A stretch of 64,000 nt of DNA from Plutella xylostella (taxonomy: Eukaryota > Arthropoda > Insecta > Lepidoptera > Plutellidae). The notes beneath the pieces were generated by a model. The model searched no databases. It was not told the origin of the DNA and saw only the letters and a program-made list of their open reading frames with translations. The translations under genes were made by a program, and so were the position numbers. Of this stretch, positions 34,201 through 43,200 are shown in pieces (positions within the stretch are counted from its first letter, which is position 1; every line of letters starts with the position of its first letter). The stretch is taken from positions 8,742,001 to 8,806,000 of the forward strand of contig NC_063988.1 of the NCBI RefSeq assembly GCF_932276165.1, read 5' to 3'.

Positions 34201-37200
34201 TGCTCTGAACTGTATTTAAAAATTACCTAATAATAAATGAAAGTTTTAAAACCATAAGGTTTTTTAACCATTCAGGTAGGTAAGTGAGATATCTAAAGTA
34301 GGTATAGATTCCGTACTATCAATGACAATAAAGGACTAAATCCCCTTATGAAGGACTTCTTGTGTTAGCATAATACTTTCAAAATGAAAATAACTTACTT
34401 TGTACCGCTTTATTTCCATCTTTAAATCATTTACCCGACGGTTCAGCTTATTAGCGATATTGACATTATTGGGTTTCTTTAGTTGAGACATCGTGTGTTG
34501 CAACTCTGTTACAGCTTCTTTGTATGTGAAAGATGACATATCGATATCGTCGACGTCTGTTAGTTCAACAAAGTTCAAGTCATCCAGAGTTAATTGCATC
34601 CTATTCGGGTCATCATCGACATCTATTTCCTGATACTCTTCATTTGCTTCTACTTCTGCATCAAAATAGATGTCTAAATCTGCATTCAAATCAGTTTCTT
34701 CGAAAAGCCATTCCTTCAAAGGATCTTTTCCACTCCTACCATAGAACTGCTCGAGTATGCTCGATTCTTCTGTGATTTCCTTCACAACTTTATACTTCAA
34801 GACTCCGTTGTTGATCTGGTACAGCATGTCTTGTAGTATTTTTAGCTGTGTCACAGTTCTTTGGAGCGCAATCTTCTTTTCAAAGAACAAATTATTAATG
34901 TCACGGCTCAAACGCATACCACCCCTCAGCTTACTCAAGTTGTATTTATCAAGGCTTTCACACTTGGACTGTCCCCCTACCCTCACAATTGAGTCGGTAA
35001 CGTTTGAAATAGCTTCCAAAAATTGGTCCAGGGCATGGTTTGTGAAGCAAATGAGCAGCAGCTTGATTTTTTCAAAATTTTCTATCATCGTTTTTGCTAC
35101 TTTAACGCCAAGGAATGTTTTTCCCGTGCCGGGTGGCCCCTGGATGAGGGCAAATTCATGAGTAAGTGCTAATTTATAAGCTTCTAACTGACTTTCATTG
35201 AGACCCAACTCTTTGCAGGTGGGCCAGTCTTCATCGTGTAATACTCTTATTTTTCGTTTGGGATATCCAGGAGCTAGATCCATTTTCACAGTAAACTCCT
35301 GAGTTAAGTATGCTGGTACTGCTGGATGAATCTGCAAAAAAAATATTTGTTTTTTTTCTAAGTACTTCCTAGCTTTTTCTTATTTATTGATTTCCTTATA
35401 GTTGGCTTTGTGCGTCATGTCACGCCATTTTAGCCTATCATTTGTCATATCCCCATTCACTCCACACTGGCTCATATTTTCTTTTACGTAATCAAGCCAC
35501 GTCTCCCTTGGTCTTCATGTCTCATTTCCCACACTTTCTTTGTAATATAATCATCTTGTTTTTTCATGAAATGCCCAAACCAAGAAAGGCGATGGCTTTC
35601 CATCTTTTCCACTTTTATACTTCCCCTTAACTATAAGTATACTCATTTCGTATTCAATCTTTTCTTGTCACACCACATATCCTTCTCAACATTCTCATCT
35701 CTGCCACATGCATCCTTTTCTCATCACATACTTTGGTTGCCCAGCACTCTGGTCTATATACAATACACAAACAAATCGGCTGTCCCATTTTAAAACACAG
35801 TAACAGCCATGAGACAAAATGTTCAGGAGAGCCAAAAAACATTTTTGTCCCTTCATTTCAATGCCCTGGTAAAACTATGACAGATATCTGAACAAATGTA
35901 AGCTTAAAAGAAGCGGCAGAACCTAGGCTTTACATACAATACTATTTCATTTAAATATAACTAAAATTGTTGCTGTAATGCACAAAATAAAACACTTACT
36001 AGGTTTTATATGGTTTTCTCACCCTAAAACCGCCCTCACTGACCATTTCAAAACCTAGTAAGAGCCATTATTGTGTAATTTAAGACAAGTTAAGTATATT
36101 GAAATTGCAATAATTGCGTAATAATTTCATTTTTTATATGTTTGGGATCCTTCACATATTATAAATCCAATTTTGCAGCACTTTTACACGACGGCACTAT
36201 AAGTAATAGCTGAAATACGGGCATATTTTTATGTTTTTTTTTTGTTTTATGTAAATGAATTAAATAGCCATATTAAGAAGGCTCTAACATGAAAATTATT
36301 TATGGCTGCCTTCAATTAGACAATATTTCCTAAATTTCTATCTAAAAATCAGTTTTCTCTTATTTATAACTTGTTTTTTTTTTGGTTTATGCAAAATAGG
36401 GCTAGTAGAAAGGTTCTGACGAGAAAGGTCTCTATGGCTTTTATAAAGAAGACAAAATTTACTTATGTTCTACTTTTAATTCAACTCTCTAGGTCTCATT
36501 GGTGCAAAGATACAGGTTCTGAAATGTCTGATATTTTGTTCGAAAAAAGTGTTAGTAATAATGTATGCCATTTGTGACTTACTAAAATTAACGGACGAAA
36601 ATTGTCCTTTGCTGACCATTTCAAAACCTAGTAAGCGCCATTGACCATTTTAAAACCTAGTAAGTCATTTTCACTTACTGTGTTTTAAAATGGTTGGTGG
36701 CTCTTACTATGTTTTGAAATGGTTTTCGTGGCATTTTTGATTTCGCAGGGTGGAGTTACTAGGTTTTTAGAAATTTTATTTTCGTTTCTAAGCGGTTTTT
36801 TGATATTCTGACAATGCAGTTTTGTGCGGAATCGCCTAAAATAATATATAAATCAAAGACCCGTTTTTTTTTAAAGTTGGCGGTTACTGTGTTTTGAAAT
36901 GGGACAGCCGAAATATACAACATACAGGTAGATATGATGTAGTTTAAACATACAAAGATAAGTACTTAGCTAAATTTAAACTTACATCGACTTCTACAAT
37001 ATATTTTTGCATCGCTATATTATCATCATTTATAAATTCAGGGTCCTGTAGAGCCCTCAACACATGATAGTACGGCTCAAAGTAAACTTCACTTTCTATC
37101 ATGACATAGGAATCATTTGTGGAAAAGCCACTTGCTGCATCACAACCAAAAATGGAGACTGGGATCTGAAAAAACACAATATTATTTTGATTATGAAACA

Positions 37201-40200
37201 TGGTACGGTCAGCTGTATAAGTAGCTACCTATACACTATTGTACCTTGTCATACTTGCTACATAACAAACTGACAATGTTTTAATAGGCATTTTGTGAGA
37301 TTGACAAGGTAAAAAAGTGTACAGCTACTTATGCAGCTGACTGTAGGTACCTACACATAATTATTATAATAATAAATAATAATAAATAATAATATAGGTT
37401 TCGAATCCTGTACTCAGGATTCAGAGTCGCGAGCACAAATTTCGAACCTCCGTTAACGTTGCGTATCGTCAACTGTCACTGTCAAAATGTAAGGCAAAGT
37501 TAGTTCTAAAAGTGACATTTGTTTTTTCCATATGTTAGGTGGAATTTTACCAAACGCTTAACGTATTTAGTAGCCTGTCATACGTCTGTCAGTTAGTACA
37601 AAATGTATTTAAAATTTGATTTAAATACGTTCAGCGTTTGGTTAAAGTAACCCTTCGTGTAAATTCGAAAATAGTATCGAATCCAGTGCTCGCTACACAG
37701 CGAGCACTGGAGCGAGTTTGGTGAAATTCCACCTAACATTATGGAAAAAACAAATGTCACTTTTGGAACTAACTTTGCCTTACATTTTGACAGTGACAGT
37801 TGACGATACGCAACGTTAACGGAGGTTCGAAACTTGTGCTCACGACGCTGCACAGATTCGGGACGGTCAACAGTCGATTGTCTCGCGATTAAGTGACGTA
37901 CGAGTATGATTCTATCACAAAGTAAGTATATAATATGGTTCTATTCTATTGGCGGGACAATCGACTGTTGACGATAATTACCGAATGTAATTTTTTTAGG
38001 GGTCTGTAAGTCTACTAGGAACCCTTATAGTTTCGTCATGTCTGTCCGTCTGTCTGTCCTCGTTCTCCGCCATTGCCACGAAAATTGGTGGAGATAATAA
38101 TTATGTAAGTATAAATATAATACAAAAAATAGTTTTTAAAATTCATATCCATACCTTTCCCTGAGCGAGTAGTTTCAAGTCTCGGTCCAGGATCGTGGCC
38201 ACCGTCACAGTTTGGAAGTCATCCTTGGTGAAAAGCAACAGTGAACCAAACATGAACCTTTTGCTGTGTTCCCATTGCATTTTCTTCATTTTTTTGACAG
38301 TATAGGCGTCGAATCCTATGATAACGCCAACCTTCTCCTTAGATACGTATGGCTCGACAAATTGAACGCCCTTGTGTACGCTGAAAACAACGAAATGGTT
38401 ACTTAATCTAAGATGGTGTCTTAAGAATACTATGCCGCTAAAAAACACTAGGTTTTCCAAACCGTCCACCAACCCGCACTTGGCCAGTGTGGTGGACTAG
38501 GCCTAAACCCTTCCTTCATTGGAAGTAGACCCGTGTCCCAGCAGTGGGGACGTAATGGGTCGTGATACTCGTGATGAAATACAAAACAGATGAGCCACTT
38601 AAGTCCGCTCCATACTCTCTAGCTCTCTACGAGAGGTTTCGTCTCGGGTTTCGATAAAACTATTCACTATTGAAACTACTGGTACTGACGTGGCGGGCTC
38701 TACCGAATAGGGCCTCTACACTCTAAGGGTGCTTACATAGAGAGACTGGGTTCCCTTTATCTACCCGTACCGGTAGCCTGCTGTTTATCTTTCTGCGAGT
38801 GCGCTAGAGCATTTCCTGGTTTTAAATCTCTCAGTTCGCATACTTAATCAAGTTACCGGTACGGGTAGATACAGGGAACCCGATTTTTTATGTAAGCACC
38901 CTTATATTCGCTGTGTCTCGTGTAGTTTGATCGAGAGTCTGGAGCGCGCTTTACTCAGTCTGCGGCGTAGTTTTTGCCCACTAGGGACGCAGCCTAAGCG
39001 TTGTTTACAACATTACACATTGCATATTATATTATGACTAACCGACATCGCGTGTCGTGGCTATCGTTTCAATACTGAATGCTGACCATTCTTCTCAGAA
39101 GAATGCAAAAAGATGGTGAGAGGTTTATAATAAAGACCAGTCAGATAAAATACAGTCGCAATCTGCTCAGAAGGAGCCGAACGAAATAGTTTCCCCCAAC
39201 TCTTGAAAGGCAATGTATTGCGTCTGTCTTGCGTTGTCATCATGAAAAAAATCATAAATTCTCTTCAAAATCGATTTTACAAAAAGTAAGAATACTTACA
39301 TACATTTTCATCAAGATCAAGCCTTTTTTAGAACCTAGCAGTAAGAACCAAGTACCCAGAATGAACAATTTATTTTACATTTTAGCAGAAATAGTCTTTT
39401 TTGGCGTTTTTGTAAAATAACTTCTAAATTGTATGCATTTATATTCTTGTTTCATGGTCTTAAAATAGGCATTACCTAGCTGATTATATAAGTATTTTCA
39501 GTCTTTGTAAAAACGCTTTTGAAGAGAAGTTATGATTTTTTACCTATTGCCTTTCAAGAGTAGGGGGGCCGATCACCATCACAATTTTTTAAATTGATTA
39601 AAAAGTTAGTACGTACCGTATATTATCATACCGATTCTTCCTTGGATCTTGAATGTATTGAACTGAAATGAAATAAATTAAGTTTTAATATCTTATCATT
39701 GACCATAATATTATAAAAATACAAATAAAGAATATTCTATCTATCTATCTATATTAAGTGGTCCTTCATTTAATTAAAAGCTAGCATGCTTTGCTTATGC
39801 ATTTTAAGGTTGAAACACCATCTAGCAGGAGTCTAAGCTGTCTAAGCCAAAATTGAAGTTATTTTTATGCACCTTAATTGACCGTAGCGTAGGTATGAAT
39901 GTCTAATATTATTTTGCAAGATTAAGTGCCAATTTCACCATTCTCTGTTAGAGCATAACCAGGGAGTAATGGTTAACTTTTGACACATCTGTCATAAATT
40001 TTATATGGAGATGACGTTTAATAAAATTTATAAGTCAATCCCTGTCGGTTAGATAACCGAGAATTGTGAAATTGGCACTAAACGGTCTTGCTTGACAGAC
40101 AGATAACTATGTGTAAGTTTCACAAAATGAACCTTTAAGATACTTACTATTTTAGTAGGTACCTTTAAGCTAATGTCGGCATTCAATCTATTAGTGCCTT

Positions 40201-43200
40201 GCTTTGACTCAGACAGATATAGATTTAATGCCGACATTAGCTTAATGTTCCTTTCTGCAACTCAGCAATGGACAGACAACAACAAAGTGATCCTAAAAAG
40301 GCTCCGTTTTTAACTTTTGAGCTATGGAACCCTAAATATGCTGTGGGACGGGAACTCGTCAAAGGAAAAGATTTTAAAGCGAAGCAAAACTGGTGTGAGT
40401 CATCTAGTAGGACATACAATAAATACTTATAGTTAATAAACATTGTATTACAAAAGTGGAACAATCAGTCACTATTCCTGCAACCTGATAAGAATCGAGT
40501 GTTTGCAAACACATAGATAATGGTATCGTATAAAATAAACTTCTGAGAAAAGTGGTATGTTGTGTGTAGCTTTTTTGCAAAAACACAGCATTATGCAGTT
40601 AGGCAGAAGTTTGGTTACTGCAATAATTATGTGCTGTGCTATAAGCACTTACTATGAAAGAACACAAAACATAAATTTCGGATGATCAGCTTATCGTCAC
40701 GCAACACTTATATTTTTCCTAAACGTTAAAAAATTTCGGAAAGAGGAAGTACTCCAATCGAAGGTTGGCTGGAAGAAATTGCTTTTCGGCAATAAGCCCG
40801 CCTTTGTATGTCTGTGTTGTGTAATTTGTCTTTTTGTGTAAGCGGCAAAGAAACCTGACCCTTCTCAGAAGCATTGTTATTATGAGAGGAGGGTCAGGTT
40901 TCTCTGCACGTGACCGTAGCGTGTTTTGAAACTATACAAGGCCAGAACGCACCCATAGTGTAATAGCACTGTATAGTTTCAAGTGAAAAAAAATTATATT
41001 TTACTTGAAAATATACACGATTTGTGCGTACTAATCGCGTATACTTTCAAGTTGGGATTTACTGAATCGTACTTGAAAATATACATTGCTATTACGCATA
41101 TTGCTTGATTGGCGTACTTGTCGCATTTAATTTATACCTACATGCTGATTCTAATTTACTTAACTATTTCGGTAAATGTAAATGACTACAATTGACTTGT
41201 TCTGTCTGTCATACCTATAAAATGATAATAAATGAAGATGAACAAGCTCTAATTTGATTGATAAATTGATATTTATAGCAATCATACTTGCAAGTAAGCA
41301 TACCTACTAATATCTTATTATTTAAATGAATTAAGAGTAATACCTACTACACTCCTGAACGGATAAGACTAGCTTAATGATATTAAAGTGCATTTAACAG
41401 CGCATCAAAATATTATTATAACCAACTAAAATAGTAAATTTTGATCAAATTTTAAATTTAATGGTTAAAAAAAATTAGGGTCATTTGGTGTTGACTTTTT
41501 GCTACTTGGACTTATTCATTGCTCGTGAGTGTAGACGGTGTTTCATCAAGTTTTGAATTCACCGTAATTGTCTTTTATGAATTGTTCTACATCCTCTTAT
41601 GAGATAATTTTTATTATTAACAGTTCTACAGTTTAATATCAATTTACTTTTTAACTTACGGTGTAAACAAAAAACACGTTACGAAATTAATGCCAAGTGC
41701 GTTATGATGATGCAATGTTTAGAAAGCAATAGACTTATTACTATTTCGCATGAAAGAAAGAGAGAGCAACAATTCAAAAGGGCTACCTGGTAACTAATCA
41801 CGTATAGTTTCAAGTGCTCGCATTGCCGCTTGGCGCTTGAAAATACACACGATTAGTACGCAGTGGTAACTGCTGCAGTATATTTTCAAGCCATAATTTT
41901 GGCCTAACTTACTTGAAAATATACGCGATTAGTGCGTAATGGCCTTGTATACTTTCAAGTAAATCATGGCACCATTTTAATTTGAAAATATACGCGAGCA
42001 GTCCCAACCTCTGCGTTCTGGCATTGTATAGTTTCAAAACACGCGTGACCGTACAATAAAGTGAGACTAAAAAATAAATAAATAAAAAGAGCGCTCACTG
42101 ATCCCGGCTCTGACAGGGCCGATGCAGTCTTCTCGCAGCAGCCTGAACTGCACATCGAGGTAGTGGTCCTGGCTGTCGTACCGCCCCTCGACGATGTTGG
42201 GGCGGAGGAAGGGGTGGCCATGCAGCAGGTCCCCTCGCGTCGGCAGGATGCTCAGCTCGCGGAAGTCGTCTGGGGGCTGCTCGTTCTGACCCGCTTGGAC
42301 GGTCACCCTTCGCTTTACCTGGAACAAGGTTTTGGCTGTTTTAGCTACCTAGCTCCCTGCTTATACCCTGATTACACCTCAGTAGACAGTATCCTCAGCC
42401 GATTCTGGCTGTTTTAGCTACCCAGCTCACTACTTATACCCTGATTACATCTCGGTAGTCAGTATCAGCAGACCAATGAACGACTAGCAATTGGCCAAGT
42501 GTTCGGCGGAGGACACTGGCGAGACATCCTACTCGGTAGTTGTAACAAGGGTAAGTAGAGCTTGAAAAGTATGCGGTGTTGCGACGGCGACGTCTCACTT
42601 CCACTAGTAGATCCATAGGATCTTTTGTTCAATTTATTATTTTAATACATTTAATATTATTACCTTCTTTTCTTCTTCTTTTTCGCATATCACTAGCTTT
42701 TCACGGAGCTCGTTCAGCTTTGCGTCGCTTTCCGGTGACAGTTGAAAGTTGGCTCTCATTTTCAATCCGTCGAGACAGACTCGCGACGCTCCGTCTATGA
42801 GGGCCCTGCACCTCTGCAGAGCAGTCGACGGCGAGCGAAGAATTATGCATTCGCAGAAACAAATGAAATTATCCCAAAAGTCATTCGGCGTTGTCCAGTA
42901 AACCGAATTGGTCCTCTTGTTACCTGCTGCCGTGTACGGCAGGTCCATTAAATAACCAGAGAGACGAGCAATGTACTTGGAATTGCATACGTTCAGTAGA
43001 ACATTCAGTTTCAACTCTTCGAAGGGTGATCGACAAACTTTTGCTATAACTTTAATAATCAGCACGAGCATATCATTCTTGTCAATATCAGAGTCTAGGA
43101 GAGCCTGGAAGGAGTTGGCCTTTCCATTCAATTTGGGCAGAATATCAGCGGTATCGGTATTTGCTATCTCCTGTAGCAGTCGGAAACCCATTGGCCTAGT

